From contig UQQI01000043.1 in assembly GCA_900543055.1 (NCBI GenBank), positions 1 through 12,832 of the forward strand: a stretch of DNA of 12,832 nt, in the 5' to 3' direction. The notes under the pieces are model-generated. The model did not search any database, was not told the origin of the DNA, and saw only the letters and a program-made list of their open reading frames with translations. This stretch comes from an uncultured Mollicutes bacterium. GTDB taxonomy: Bacteria > Bacillota_I > Bacilli_A > RF39 > UBA660. This document shows positions 5,560 to 12,832 of this stretch, one piece after another; positions within the stretch are counted from its first letter, which is position 1; each line of letters begins with the position of its first letter. The position numbers were made by a program, and so were the translations under genes.

Positions 5560-8169
5560 ATGAAAAAAATAATATTAGTAGATGGTAATAACTTACTATT
5601 TAGAAGTTTTTATGCGACAGCTTACCAAGGTGTTATTATGAGAAATTCTAAAGGTTTTCCAACAAATGCTTTGTATGGCTTTATAAATATGATGAATAAA
5701 ATAATAAAAGAAGAAAATCCTAATTATATAATGGTTGCTTTTGATAAAGGAAAAACATTTAGGCATGAAAAGTATGATGAATATAAAGCAGGGCGTGCTG
5801 CAATGCCGGAAGACTTAGGGCTTCAGTTTCCAAAAGCAAAAGAAGTACTTGATGCAATGGGAATAAAACATTTTGAAATAGAAAACTATGAAGCAGATGA
5901 TATAATTGGTACACTTTCCAAAAAGGTTGATGAAGAAAGTGATTTTATTGGTACTATAATTAGTAGTGATAAAGATTTATTGCAATTAATAAGTGATGAA
6001 GTAGATGTAAAATTATTAAAACAAAGTGGACATATTTTAATGGATAAGACTGAATTTAGAAATACTTATAAAGTTGATCCAATTAAAATGATAGATTTAA
6101 AAGCATTAATGGGAGATGCAAGTGATCATATTCCGGGCGTTAAAGGAATTGGAGAAAAGACAGCTATTAATTTACTTGAAAAGTATGGTAGTTTAGATGG
6201 TGTATATGAAAATTTAGAAAGCATTTCTCCTAAAACGAGAGAAAAACTTACTCTTGATAAAGAAAATGCTTATATGAGTCATGATTTAGCAACAATTTAT
6301 AGAGAAGTTCCATTAGGATTTGACTTAGAAGATTGTGTATATAATGGATGTGATTTAAAGAGATTAAAAGAAATGTTAGAAGAATTTGAGTTTCATTCAT
6401 TAATTAAGAAAATGGATTTTAGTGAAGTAGAAATTGAAGAAGAAAGTGTTGATAATGATATTTTTATAGATGATATTAGTAAATTTAATTATAATGATAA
6501 AGAATTTTCTTTTTATGTAGAAACCAGAGGAGAAGTATATAGTAAAAGTACAATACTTGGAGTAGGTATTTATGATGGAGAAAAAGGATATTTTATAGAT
6601 AGTGATAATTTGTCTAATTATAAAGATTTATTTAATTCTAATGTTAATAAGATGACATATGATTTAAAGAAAAATATTGTTGTTTTAAATAATTTAGATA
6701 TTAATATAAATAATTGTAATTATGATTCTATGATTGGTATGTATTTACTTGATTATACTGTGAAGGATGATATTAGTTTTGTTGCGAAGAGTTTTTCTTA
6801 TGATATTACTCCTTATGAAGATTTATATGGTACAGAGAAAAGGCCTAAAGAAATATCAAAGGATGAACTTTCTAAAATATGTGCTTTAAAAGCTAAATTT
6901 ATTTATGATACTAAGAGTAGAGTTATTGATTTATTAAAAGAAAATGAAATGATAGATTTATTTTCTAATATTGAGATGCCTCTTACTCATGTTTTAGCAG
7001 ATATGGAACTTACTGGTATAAGAGTTGATAAAGAATATTTAAAAGAAGTAGAAGTTGAATTAAAAAAGAAAATGGATAATTTAGAAGAAGAAATTTATAA
7101 TGATGCTATGTGTAAATTTAATATTATGAGTCCATCTCAACTTGCAAAAGTTTTATTTGAAGACTTAGGAATAAAATATCCTAAGAGAACGAAAGATAAT
7201 AAGTATTCTACTAGTAAAGATATTCTTGATAAGATAATTGATTGTCATCCTATAGTTAGTAAAGTACTTGAATATAGAACTTTATCAAAATTATATACTA
7301 ATTATGCAGTTGGTCTTGCTAGTGAAGTAAGAGATGATGGTAGGATTCATACTATTTTTACTCAGACATTAACTCGTACAGGAAGACTTTCTAGTATTAG
7401 CCCTAATCTTCAAAATATTCCTGCAAGGAGTGACTTTTCTAAATTAATACGAAAGGCTTTTATTCCAGATGAGGATTCAGTATTACTTTCTAGTGATTAT
7501 TCACAAGTAGAACTTCGTGTTTTTGCATCTATTTCTAATGAGGCTAATTTGATAGAGGCATTTAGAGAAGGGAAAGATATTCATGCTAAGACTGCTTCTG
7601 AAATATTTCATGTTCCAATTGATAAAGTTACTAAAGATATGAGAAGAAATGCTAAAGCAGTTAATTTTGGTATTTTATATGGAATTAGTAGTTTTGGTTT
7701 ATCAGAAGATTTGGGAATAGATATAAAAGATGCTAAAAAGTTTATTGATAATTATTTAGAAACTTTTCCTGGTATTCAAGAATTTATGGATAATTTGAAG
7801 AGTGATGCTTATAAAAATGGATATGTTAAGACTTTGATGAATAGAAAAAGAGTAGTGGAAGAGTTAAAAAGTAAGAATTATATGATTAGAAGTAGTGGAG
7901 AGAGAATGGCTTTAAATACGCCTATTCAAGGTACTGCTGCTGATATTTTAAAGAAAGCTATGGTTGAGATATATGATGAGTTTAATAAGCGTGGTTTAAA
8001 GAGTAAAATGTTAATTCAAGTACATGATGAACTTGTATTTAATGTTTTAAAGTGTGAACTTGATGAAGTTAGTGATATTGTTAAAAATATAATGGAGAAT
8101 ACTTTTACTTTACAAGTTCCTTTAAAAGTAGATATAGAAGTTGGAAACAACTGGTATGAAGCAAAATGA
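5560..8169 (+). CDS. polA: DNA polymerase I, proofreading domain degenerate
   Basis: An 869-residue repair polymerase. It fills gaps, removes RNA primers and matures Okazaki fragments. The 5' nuclease domain (1-290) keeps DGNNLLFRSF (8-17), AFDKGKTFRHEKY (60-72), EADDIIGTL (111-119), SSDKDLLQL (135-143) and GDASDHIPGVKGIGEKTA (185-202). The middle domain (300-465) has lost the exonuclease acids: the DxE position reads YVE (319-321), the second Asp site is Asn372 and no YxxxD remains. It should therefore not proofread, as in Bacillus Pol I. Polymerase motifs are intact: TRTGRLSSxxPNLQNIP (605-621), motif A SSDYSQVELR (Asp646), the O-helix with Arg695, Lys699, Phe703 and Tyr707, and motif C VHDE (821-824). 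The frame extends to 5485, but that would place the promoter inside the gene. ATG 5560 has AGGTGA 5 bases upstream and the family's MKKIILVDG start. mutM follows 19 bases later. Confidence 0.97.
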   Translation: MKKIILVDGNNLLFRSFYATAYQGVIMRNSKGFPTNALYGFINMMNKIIKEENPNYIMVAFDKGKTFRHEKYDEYKAGRAAMPEDLGLQFPKAKEVLDAMGIKHFEIENYEADDIIGTLSKKVDEESDFIGTIISSDKDLLQLISDEVDVKLLKQSGHILMDKTEFRNTYKVDPIKMIDLKALMGDASDHIPGVKGIGEKTAINLLEKYGSLDGVYENLESISPKTREKLTLDKENAYMSHDLATIYREVPLGFDLEDCVYNGCDLKRLKEMLEEFEFHSLIKKMDFSEVEIEEESVDNDIFIDDISKFNYNDKEFSFYVETRGEVYSKSTILGVGIYDGEKGYFIDSDNLSNYKDLFNSNVNKMTYDLKKNIVVLNNLDININNCNYDSMIGMYLLDYTVKDDISFVAKSFSYDITPYEDLYGTEKRPKEISKDELSKICALKAKFIYDTKSRVIDLLKENEMIDLFSNIEMPLTHVLADMELTGIRVDKEYLKEVEVELKKKMDNLEEEIYNDAMCKFNIMSPSQLAKVLFEDLGIKYPKRTKDNKYSTSKDILDKIIDCHPIVSKVLEYRTLSKLYTNYAVGLASEVRDDGRIHTIFTQTLTRTGRLSSISPNLQNIPARSDFSKLIRKAFIPDEDSVLLSSDYSQVELRVFASISNEANLIEAFREGKDIHAKTASEIFHVPIDKVTKDMRRNAKAVNFGILYGISSFGLSEDLGIDIKDAKKFIDNYLETFPGIQEFMDNLKSDAYKNGYVKTLMNRKRVVEELKSKNYMIRSSGERMALNTPIQGTAADILKKAMVEIYDEFNKRGLKSKMLIQVHDELVFNVLKCELDEVSDIVKNIMENTFTLQVPLKVDIEVGNNWYEAK

Positions 8170-8188
8170 TTAAGAAAAGAGTGATAGT

Positions 8189-9007
8189 ATGCCTGAAAAG
8201 CCTGAGGTAATGACAGTTGTTAAAAATTTGATTCCAAGAATAGTTGGAAAAAGAATTACGGGATGTAATGTTTATTGGGATAATATAATTGCTAGTCCTA
8301 CAACTGATGAGTTTAAGAAAAAGATAATTGGTGAGAAGATAAATGATATAGTAACTAGAGGTAAGTTTATTGTGGTAGGACTAGATCATTATTCTTTATT
8401 AATTCATCTTCGTATGGAAGGAAAATTCTTTTTCAGAAAAAAGGGAGATAGTATTGCAAAGCATGAACATGTTGAGTTTATTTTAGATGATGATATTAGT
8501 TTTAGATATCATGATGTTAGAAAGTTTGGTAAGATGTATCTTATTAATAAAGAAGACACTTATCTTGCGAAGCCTCTTTCTGAACTTGGACTTGAGTTTT
8601 ATGATGATATAAAAAAAGAATATTTATACGAAAAGATTCATAAATTAAAATTACCAATCAAGACTATTTTACTTGATCAAAGTATTATTTGTGGTATTGG
8701 AAATATTTATGATGATGAGATACTTTTCATGAGTGGTATTTCTCCTATGAGACGTGGGTGTGATGTTAGTGTTTCTGAGTGTCAAAAAATAATTGATAAT
8801 ACAAAAGAAGTATTAAGTCATGCTGTTAAGCTTGGTGGAACGACAATAAAAAGCTTTACGTCAAGTGAAGGAGTTCATGGGTTATTTCAAAATGAATTAT
8901 TAGTTCATGGTAAGGATGGAAGTCCTTGTCCAAAATGTGGTAGGATACTTGAAAAAACAAAGATTGGTGGTAGAGGAACTCACTATTGTACTAATTGTCA
9001 AAAATAA
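8189..9007 (+). CDS. mutM: Formamidopyrimidine-DNA glycosylase (Fpg/MutM)
   Basis: A 272-residue base-excision enzyme that removes 8-oxoguanine and formamidopyrimidines and cuts the strand as a bifunctional lyase. The catalytic Pro2 and Glu3 are present (MPEKPEV). Lys59 in RGKF contacts the phosphate, and Met76, Arg111 and the adjacent Phe113 are the residues that fill the space of the flipped base. Asn172 is in GIGNIYDDEIL. The C-terminal zinc finger has Cys247, Cys250, Cys267 and Cys270, with Arg262 on its loop. Two oddities sit beside the active site: position 4 is Lys where nearly all homologues have Leu (MPELPEV), and position 8 is Met rather than Glu. The ATG follows an AGAGTGAT site and lies 19 bases after the polA stop, the usual polA-mutM order of Bacillota. 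A terminator follows the stop directly. Confidence 0.96.
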   Translation: MPEKPEVMTVVKNLIPRIVGKRITGCNVYWDNIIASPTTDEFKKKIIGEKINDIVTRGKFIVVGLDHYSLLIHLRMEGKFFFRKKGDSIAKHEHVEFILDDDISFRYHDVRKFGKMYLINKEDTYLAKPLSELGLEFYDDIKKEYLYEKIHKLKLPIKTILLDQSIICGIGNIYDDEILFMSGISPMRRGCDVSVSECQKIIDNTKEVLSHAVKLGGTTIKSFTSSEGVHGLFQNELLVHGKDGSPCPKCGRILEKTKIGGRGTHYCTNCQK

Positions 9008-9030
9008 GAATAAATTTTATTCTTTTTTTT
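9006..9030 (+). terminator. Terminator of polA-mutM
   Basis: AAGAATA (9006-9012) pairs with TATTCTT (9018-9024) around AATTT and runs into T8 (9023-9030). The stem begins in the mutM stop codon. Confidence 0.65.
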
Positions 9031-9043
9031 CGATTTTTTCTTG

Positions 9044-9072
9044 TTTTTCTTCCGATTTTAGTGTAGTATTAT
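9044..9072 (+). promoter_or_regulatory. Candidate pyk promoter
   Basis: TATTAT (9067-9072) lies just ahead of the pyk ribosome site. The upstream hexamer at the proper 17-base distance (TTTTTC, 9044-9049) is poor. TTGTTT (9041-9046) fits better but at a 20-base spacing. The placement between a terminator and pyk makes a promoter here likely even if the exact boxes are unsure. Confidence 0.4.
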
Positions 9073-9093
9073 ATGAGTTCGGAGGTATGTGAT

Positions 9094-10500
9094 ATGAAGA
9101 AGACTAAAATTATTTGTAGTATTGGTCCGGCTAGCGGAAACGTTGAAGTAATGGAACAATTAGTATTAAGTGGAATGAATTGCGCACGTATCAATCTTTC
9201 TCATGCAACTGAGGAAAGTGCATTAGAAACAATTGAGGTTGTTCGTGAAGTTAGAAGAAAAACTGGTATGCCAGTTGCAATTCTATATGATACAAAAGGA
9301 CCTGAATTTAGAACAGGAAATTTTGAAAATGAAGATGGTGTTAAAGTAAGTATTGGTGACACTATCAAGATGGTTAAAGAAGAGGTTGTTTGTAATAGAG
9401 AACATTTCTGTGTAAATCATCCTGAGGCAATTGAACGTATTGAAGTTGGTTCACATGTATTAGTTGATAATGCATTACTTGATTTAGAAGTTATTGAAAA
9501 GGGTGAAGGATACGTTACTTTAAAGGCAATTAATAATGGAGAAATTAAGAGTCATAAGACATTAAATGTTCCTGGAATTGATTTAAATTTACCATTTATT
9601 AGTGATATTGATAGAAAAGATATTGAATTTGCTGCAACACATTCATGTGATTATTTAGCATTATCATTTGTTAATACACCTGAAGATGTTATTGCTGCTC
9701 GTAAGATTGTAGAAGATGCTGGTGGAGATGCTAGAATTATTTCTAAGATTGAAAGTCAAATGGGAATTGATAATATTGATGAAATTATTTCAGTATCTGA
9801 TGGAATCATGATTGCAAGAGGAGATCTTGGAGTAGAAGTTCCAATGGAAGCATTACCTATTTTACAAAAACAAATTATTCAAAAATGTCGTGAACATGGT
9901 AAGTTTGCTATTGTTGCAACTGAAATGTTAGCATCTATGTATACAAGTCCAAGACCAACAAGAGCTGAAGTTACTGATATTGCTAATGCTGTAATTGATG
10001 GAACTGACTGTGTAATGTTATCTGGAGAAACTACTGTTGGAAAATATCCAATTGATGCTGTTAAATATATGGCAAGAATTTGTGAGCATGTTGAATCTAC
10101 AATTGATTATTCAAAACATGTTCAATATAAGAGAAAGATTGCTATTTCTGATACAATTGCAAAACTTGCTGTTGATGCTGTTGAGTATGATGATATTAAG
10201 TTAATCGTTACAACAACAATGTCTGGTTATACTGCAAGAAAGGTTAGTAACTTAAGACCTAACTGTACTATTCTTGCTTGTTGTCCATCAAATCATATAG
10301 CTGAGAAAGTTGCATTAAACTTTGGTGTTAAACCAGTTGTAACAGAAGTATATGAGTCAACAGATGAAATGATTGAAGCATCTAAAAAGATTGCACAAGA
10401 ACAATTTAATTTACAAAAAGGTGATTTAATCTTATTAACTGGAGGTTTCCCATTAGGAAAATCTAGAACAACAAATTATATTAGAATTGTAGAAATTTAA
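9094..10500 (+). CDS. pyk: Pyruvate kinase
   Basis: A 468-residue glycolytic enzyme: phosphoenolpyruvate plus ADP gives pyruvate plus ATP. Motifs in order are TKIICSIGPAS (4-14), ARINLSH with Arg32, Asn34 and Ser36 (31-37), DTKGPEFRTG with Asp66, Thr67 and Lys68 (66-75), ISKIE with catalytic Lys218, ARGDLGVEVP with Asp244 (241-250), Thr276 and the signature region MLASMYTSPRPTRAEVTDIAN. Glu71 is the position whose Glu/Lys identity separates K+-dependent from K+-independent enzymes; Glu predicts K+ dependence. Arg32, Asn34, Ser36 and Asp66 cover the ligand residues. It lacks the extra C-terminal PEP-utilising domain found in Bacillus Pyk. ATG 9094 is chosen over ATG 9073 because GGAGGT (9081-9086) lies 7 bases before it and the family starts at MKKTKI. 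The gene is monocistronic between terminators, with codon use favouring a highly expressed gene. Confidence 0.97.
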   Translation: MKKTKIICSIGPASGNVEVMEQLVLSGMNCARINLSHATEESALETIEVVREVRRKTGMPVAILYDTKGPEFRTGNFENEDGVKVSIGDTIKMVKEEVVCNREHFCVNHPEAIERIEVGSHVLVDNALLDLEVIEKGEGYVTLKAINNGEIKSHKTLNVPGIDLNLPFISDIDRKDIEFAATHSCDYLALSFVNTPEDVIAARKIVEDAGGDARIISKIESQMGIDNIDEIISVSDGIMIARGDLGVEVPMEALPILQKQIIQKCREHGKFAIVATEMLASMYTSPRPTRAEVTDIANAVIDGTDCVMLSGETTVGKYPIDAVKYMARICEHVESTIDYSKHVQYKRKIAISDTIAKLAVDAVEYDDIKLIVTTTMSGYTARKVSNLRPNCTILACCPSNHIAEKVALNFGVKPVVTEVYESTDEMIEASKKIAQEQFNLQKGDLILLTGGFPLGKSRTTNYIRIVEI

Positions 10501-10504
10501 TATG

Positions 10505-10532
10505 AAAAAGTTGATTAATTTCAACTTTTTTT
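10505..10532 (+). terminator. Strong terminator of pyk
   Basis: A perfect 10-bp stem AAAAAGTTGA (10505-10514) with TCAACTTTTT (10521-10530), loop TTAATT, and a 7-base T-run overall. It lies 4 bases after the pyk stop. Confidence 0.88.
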
Positions 10533-10540
10533 GCTGTTTT

Positions 10541-10571
10541 AAAATAAAAAAACATGCTATTTTGAAGCATG
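10541..10571 (-). terminator. Terminator of the tmcAL-gmk operon, overlapping the last codons
   Basis: On the minus strand CATGCT (10566-10571) pairs with AGCATG (10553-10558) and is followed by T7 (10546-10552 complement). The hairpin contains the final codons and the TAG of the small membrane-protein gene. The left arm and AAGCATGC reading also give T4CTTT on the plus strand, so partial two-way action is possible. Confidence 0.75.
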
Positions 10572-10898
10572 CTTTTCTTTCCTTGAAATATCTAGATACA
10601 AATCATATAGTTTTTGAGTACCATTTTCTAAATAATAATAGTGAAATATATATGGTACAAATAGACAAAATGTTACTAGAAATAATAAGAATAAAAATAT
10701 ATTTTCTAGAACTAGAAATGAAATTAAAAATAAAATTGTTGATATACCTGCAAAGAAAGTTACAATTAAATGAACAAATCTTTCATGTTGGAAGAATTCA
10801 ATTACATGTAATATTTCTTCTGGTAAATTTTTATCTATTTTATCTTTTTTATTTTCATTTTCTAACTTTTTAATGTAATCTTCTAATTTTATTTTCAT
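10557..10898 (-). CDS. Small two-helix membrane protein, unknown function
   Basis: A 113-residue protein I do not recognise. Residues 1-40 are hydrophilic and charged with a Lys/Glu coiled-coil-like start (KIKLEDYIKKLENENKK). Two hydrophobic segments follow (about 41-63 and 65-88), then a short charged C-tail (89-113). With both ends rich in Lys, both probably face the cytoplasm. The ATG overlaps the gmk stop as ATGA, and an AGGAGAT site sits inside the gmk end, so it is translated as the last gene of the tmcAL-gmk operon. No known partner is evident. The opposite strand has a frame of similar length, but it runs through the pyk terminator and has no ribosome site, so this strand is preferred. 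Confidence 0.75.
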   Translation of the reverse strand: MKIKLEDYIKKLENENKKDKIDKNLPEEILHVIEFFQHERFVHLIVTFFAGISTILFLISFLVLENIFLFLLFLVTFCLFVPYIFHYYYLENGTQKLYDLYLDISRKEKHASK

Positions 10899-11596
10899 TG
10901 TAATTTATCTCCTAGCCCAGTATTAACAAATACTTCTTCATCTTCCATAAGAAGTTCATGAATCTCTTCTTCTTTAGTGTCTAGGTACACTTCTTCAATA
11001 CGATCGACTCTGCATTTTTCTGCTTTTAATATAGCTTCTATTTTATCAACTGTGTCATCTATTTCATCATTTACGACTACATAGTTGTATTTTGTAACTT
11101 CATTTATTTCTTTATAAGCCTCATGGAATCTTTTTATTATTTTATCGTTTGATTCAGTACCACGCTTTTTTAGTCTTTTAACTAAAGTTTTTAGAGAAGG
11201 TGGCATAATAAATATAAATATTGCTTCTGGAATTAGTTTTTTAATACTAGTTGCTCCTTCAATTTCAATTTCTAATATTACATCTATTCCTTGATCAATT
11301 TTTTCTTTTATATATTTTTTAGGAGTACCATAGTAGTTACCAGCATAATTTGTATATTCAAGAAAGAAGTTATCATCAATCTTTTCTTTAAAATCATCTT
11401 CTGTTAAGTAGTAGTAATTTACTCCTTCTTTTTCTCCTTCACGAGGTTTTCTTGATGTTGCGGAAACTGATAACCAACGTGATTTATTATCTCTTTCTAA
11501 TAGCTTTCCAATGACTGTTCCTTTACCAGCTCCTGATGGGGCACTTATTACTATAATTTGACCTGTTTTTTTTTGTTTTAGCATTTTTTTATCCAT
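10895..11596 (-). CDS. gmk: Guanylate kinase with C-terminal acidic extension
   Basis: A cytosolic 233-residue enzyme that phosphorylates GMP to GDP with ATP, feeding GTP synthesis. The P-loop is APSGAGKGT (19-27). The GMP-binding lid has SVSATSRKPREGE (43-55) with two key arginines, followed by GVNYYYL, FLEYTNYAGNYYGTP (78-92) and VILEIEIEGA (106-115), and the adenine/lid segment RLKKRGTES. Ordinary guanylate kinases end near residue 200-205. Here about 30 extra, mostly acidic residues follow (206-233, with EEEIHELLMEDEE). The frame opens at ATG 11611, but GGAGGAG (11603-11609) lies over those codons and 6 bases before ATG 11596, which is therefore the start. The start overlaps the end of tmcAL by 8 bases, and the ribosome site is made of tmcAL codons. 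The stop overlaps the next gene (ATGA). Confidence 0.95.
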   Translation of the reverse strand: MDKKMLKQKKTGQIIVISAPSGAGKGTVIGKLLERDNKSRWLSVSATSRKPREGEKEGVNYYYLTEDDFKEKIDDNFFLEYTNYAGNYYGTPKKYIKEKIDQGIDVILEIEIEGATSIKKLIPEAIFIFIMPPSLKTLVKRLKKRGTESNDKIIKRFHEAYKEINEVTKYNYVVVNDEIDDTVDKIEAILKAEKCRVDRIEEVYLDTKEEEIHELLMEDEEVFVNTGLGDKLQ

Positions 11597-12740
11597 TATT
11601 TTCTCCTCCATAATAAATTATTTTTTGTAATTCTTTTTTTGCTAAATTTTTATTATTTATAATATCATAAATTTTTGTAGTTTCAATTTCAAATTCTAAC
11701 ATTTTATCCATATTTTTTGCTATTTTAGAAATTATTGGAACTTGGGTGTCTTTTTTTATTGTACTTAAGTATTCTCTTCCAGAGTTATTAAATCCAAGTA
11801 TTCTAATATATGATATTTTATTAAAACTTTTTGCATGTTCTTTAGTAAAATTACATAATATATGAATTAACATTCTACTAATTTTATTATATGTATATCT
11901 TTTTGATTTTATTTTCTTTATTAATTCATCTATATTATTTACTTCTAGAATATTCTTTTTTAATAATTTATCAAACCCTTCATCTACTGTTTGATATTCT
12001 TCTAAATTTTTACTTGTAATTATTTTGTATTTTAAAATATTAAAATAATCATCTATCATATGTAAATCTTCTAAATATAGAAGAACTAAGTCTGGGACAT
12101 ATCCTTTGATGTTTTTATTTACTTTTAAAGATTCTCTAATTGATGTAGCACTTGAGAAGGTGTTATTTAGTTCTTTTTCATGATAATTATTAATTCTTTT
12201 TATAGTTACTGGTTCTATTTTATAGTTATATTTTAATATTGTTTTTATATAACTTATTCCTAGTAAATCATTTGGTGTTGTTATTTTTTTGCCTGTTAAA
12301 TCTTCTAGAGCAAGAGATAGGGCAGTTGGATAATTATAACCAAATTTTGAATATATTTTTACTAGTTTATCAAATTCTTCATTATCAAGTTGGGTTTTAG
12401 CGATTAGTTTTAAGTCTTCAATATTGTCTGATTCACTTCCAAATACTACTTTTTCGACATTTAAGTATTCTAGTAGAGTGATTGCTCCATAACTAAAGTA
12501 GTCAGCTGATTGAGTTGCGAATGGGAAGGGTAATTCTATTACTAAGTCTATTCCTTCTTTTAAAGCAATTTCTGTTCTTTTCCATTTATCAATTATTGAC
12601 ACATCTCCACGTTCTGTGAAGTTTCCATTTAATATTAATACTATTTTATAATCTTTGTACTGTTCTTTAATAGTATTTAAATGATACAGGTGTCCATTAT
12701 GAAATGGATTATATTCTGCAATAATACCAATAGCTTTCAT
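11589..12740 (-). CDS. tmcAL: tRNA(Met) cytidine acetate ligase TmcAL
   Basis: A 383-residue nucleotidyltransferase-like enzyme (formerly DUF795/YlbM). By family knowledge it uses acetate and ATP to make N4-acetylcytidine at the wobble C34 of elongator tRNA-Met. The N-terminal HUP-type core shows GIIAEYNPFHNGH (5-17) with the HxGH signature, LILNGNFTERGD (35-46), DKWKRTEIAL (51-60) and ELPFPFATQSADYFSYGAI (69-87), all hallmarks of this family. The Lys/Asn-rich C-terminal half is the RNA-binding helical part. Length is slightly under the roughly 400-415 of Bacillus homologues. The ATG follows AGAGGG, with a good promoter upstream. It heads an operon with gmk and a small membrane protein. An unrelated pantetheine-phosphate adenylyltransferase (CoaD) is ruled out by length and by the downstream blocks. 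Confidence 0.93.
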   Translation of the reverse strand: MKAIGIIAEYNPFHNGHLYHLNTIKEQYKDYKIVLILNGNFTERGDVSIIDKWKRTEIALKEGIDLVIELPFPFATQSADYFSYGAITLLEYLNVEKVVFGSESDNIEDLKLIAKTQLDNEEFDKLVKIYSKFGYNYPTALSLALEDLTGKKITTPNDLLGISYIKTILKYNYKIEPVTIKRINNYHEKELNNTFSSATSIRESLKVNKNIKGYVPDLVLLYLEDLHMIDDYFNILKYKIITSKNLEEYQTVDEGFDKLLKKNILEVNNIDELIKKIKSKRYTYNKISRMLIHILCNFTKEHAKSFNKISYIRILGFNNSGREYLSTIKKDTQVPIISKIAKNMDKMLEFEIETTKIYDIINNKNLAKKELQKIIYYGGENNG

Positions 12741-12765
12741 GGTATCCCTCTTTTCTTTTTCTTGT

Positions 12766-12794
12766 ATTTTATCATAATACTTTTCTTTTTACAA
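12766..12794 (-). promoter_or_regulatory. Promoter of the tmcAL-gmk operon
   Basis: On the minus strand, TTGTAA (12789-12794) and TAAAAT (12766-12771) are separated by 17 bases, about 25 bases upstream of the tmcAL start. Confidence 0.65.
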
Positions 12795-12832
12795 TTGACA
12801 TATAATATTATATAAAGTTTATTAAATATAGA
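12795..12832 (+). promoter_or_regulatory. Possible divergent promoter at the window edge
   Basis: A perfect TTGACA (12795-12800) on the plus strand, with TTATTA (12819-12824) 18 bases downstream. The -10 is weak and the gene it would serve lies outside the window. Confidence 0.3.

Noticed and set aside
8907..9092. Plus-strand open frame overlapping the mutM end
   Set aside because: Out-of-frame shadow of the mutM zinc finger that then crosses the terminator and reaches the pyk ribosome site.
10502..10873. Plus-strand open frame of 123 codons after pyk
   Set aside because: It starts at the pyk terminator hairpin, has no ribosome site and is antisense to the ATGA-coupled membrane-protein gene.
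1..12832. Mycoplasma-type code (UGA as Trp)
   Set aside because: polA and gmk end in TGA at the family-expected place, and intact genes contain no in-frame TGA.
1..12832. CRISPR array, insertion sequence, phage or defence system
   Set aside because: No regularly spaced repeats, transposase, integrase or phage-like genes are present; the content is mostly housekeeping.

Overview
The window is about 12.8 kb of AT-rich bacterial chromosome (coding DNA looks roughly 25-32% G+C). It has compact gene spacing, strong Shine-Dalgarno sites of the GGAGG or AGGTG type, and Bacillota-style promoters (TTGACA-17-TATAAT, often with an extended TGn -10). TAA, TAG and TGA all end genes: polA and gmk end in TGA and no intact gene reads through one. 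The standard bacterial code therefore applies, and the UGA=Trp Mycoplasma group is excluded. LexA, polA-mutM and TmcAL point to Bacillota, plausibly an uncultured low-GC gut Bacilli lineage such as RF39-like groups. That placement is inference.

Layout. (1) Positions 1-1059, plus strand: the 3' part of an unrecognised gene, then a LOG-like Rossmann protein, with overlapping stop and start. (2) Positions 1060-1383: an AT-rich gap with a weak hairpin and candidate promoters. (3) Positions 1384-2031, plus: a single-pass membrane protein with an exported beta-rich domain. It converges on an alpha/beta hydrolase (2028-2777, minus) and the two stop codons overlap. (4) Positions 2787-3120: a divergent promoter region and a freestanding structured RNA of about 180 nt (2874-3054), with its own strong promoter and a terminal helix followed by a U-tract. 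(5) Positions 3121-4618, plus: an unknown 271-residue protein overlapping a ThiF/E1-like tRNA threonylcarbamoyladenosine dehydratase (TcdA). (6) lexA (minus), with a LexA box over its own -35, divergent from polA-mutM (plus): an SOS and DNA-repair block. (7) pyk (plus), monocistronic, with a strong terminator. (8) A minus-strand operon, tmcAL-gmk-small membrane protein, joined by overlaps.

Most genes are housekeeping: DNA repair (lexA, polA, mutM), tRNA anticodon-loop modification (tcdA for A37, tmcAL for C34 of elongator tRNA-Met), GMP phosphorylation (gmk) and glycolysis (pyk). I see no tRNA, rRNA, CRISPR array, insertion sequence or prophage. The item most worth following up is the structured RNA at 2874-3054. 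I cannot assign it to a family by eye. It lies just upstream of an unrecognised gene that has its own promoter.
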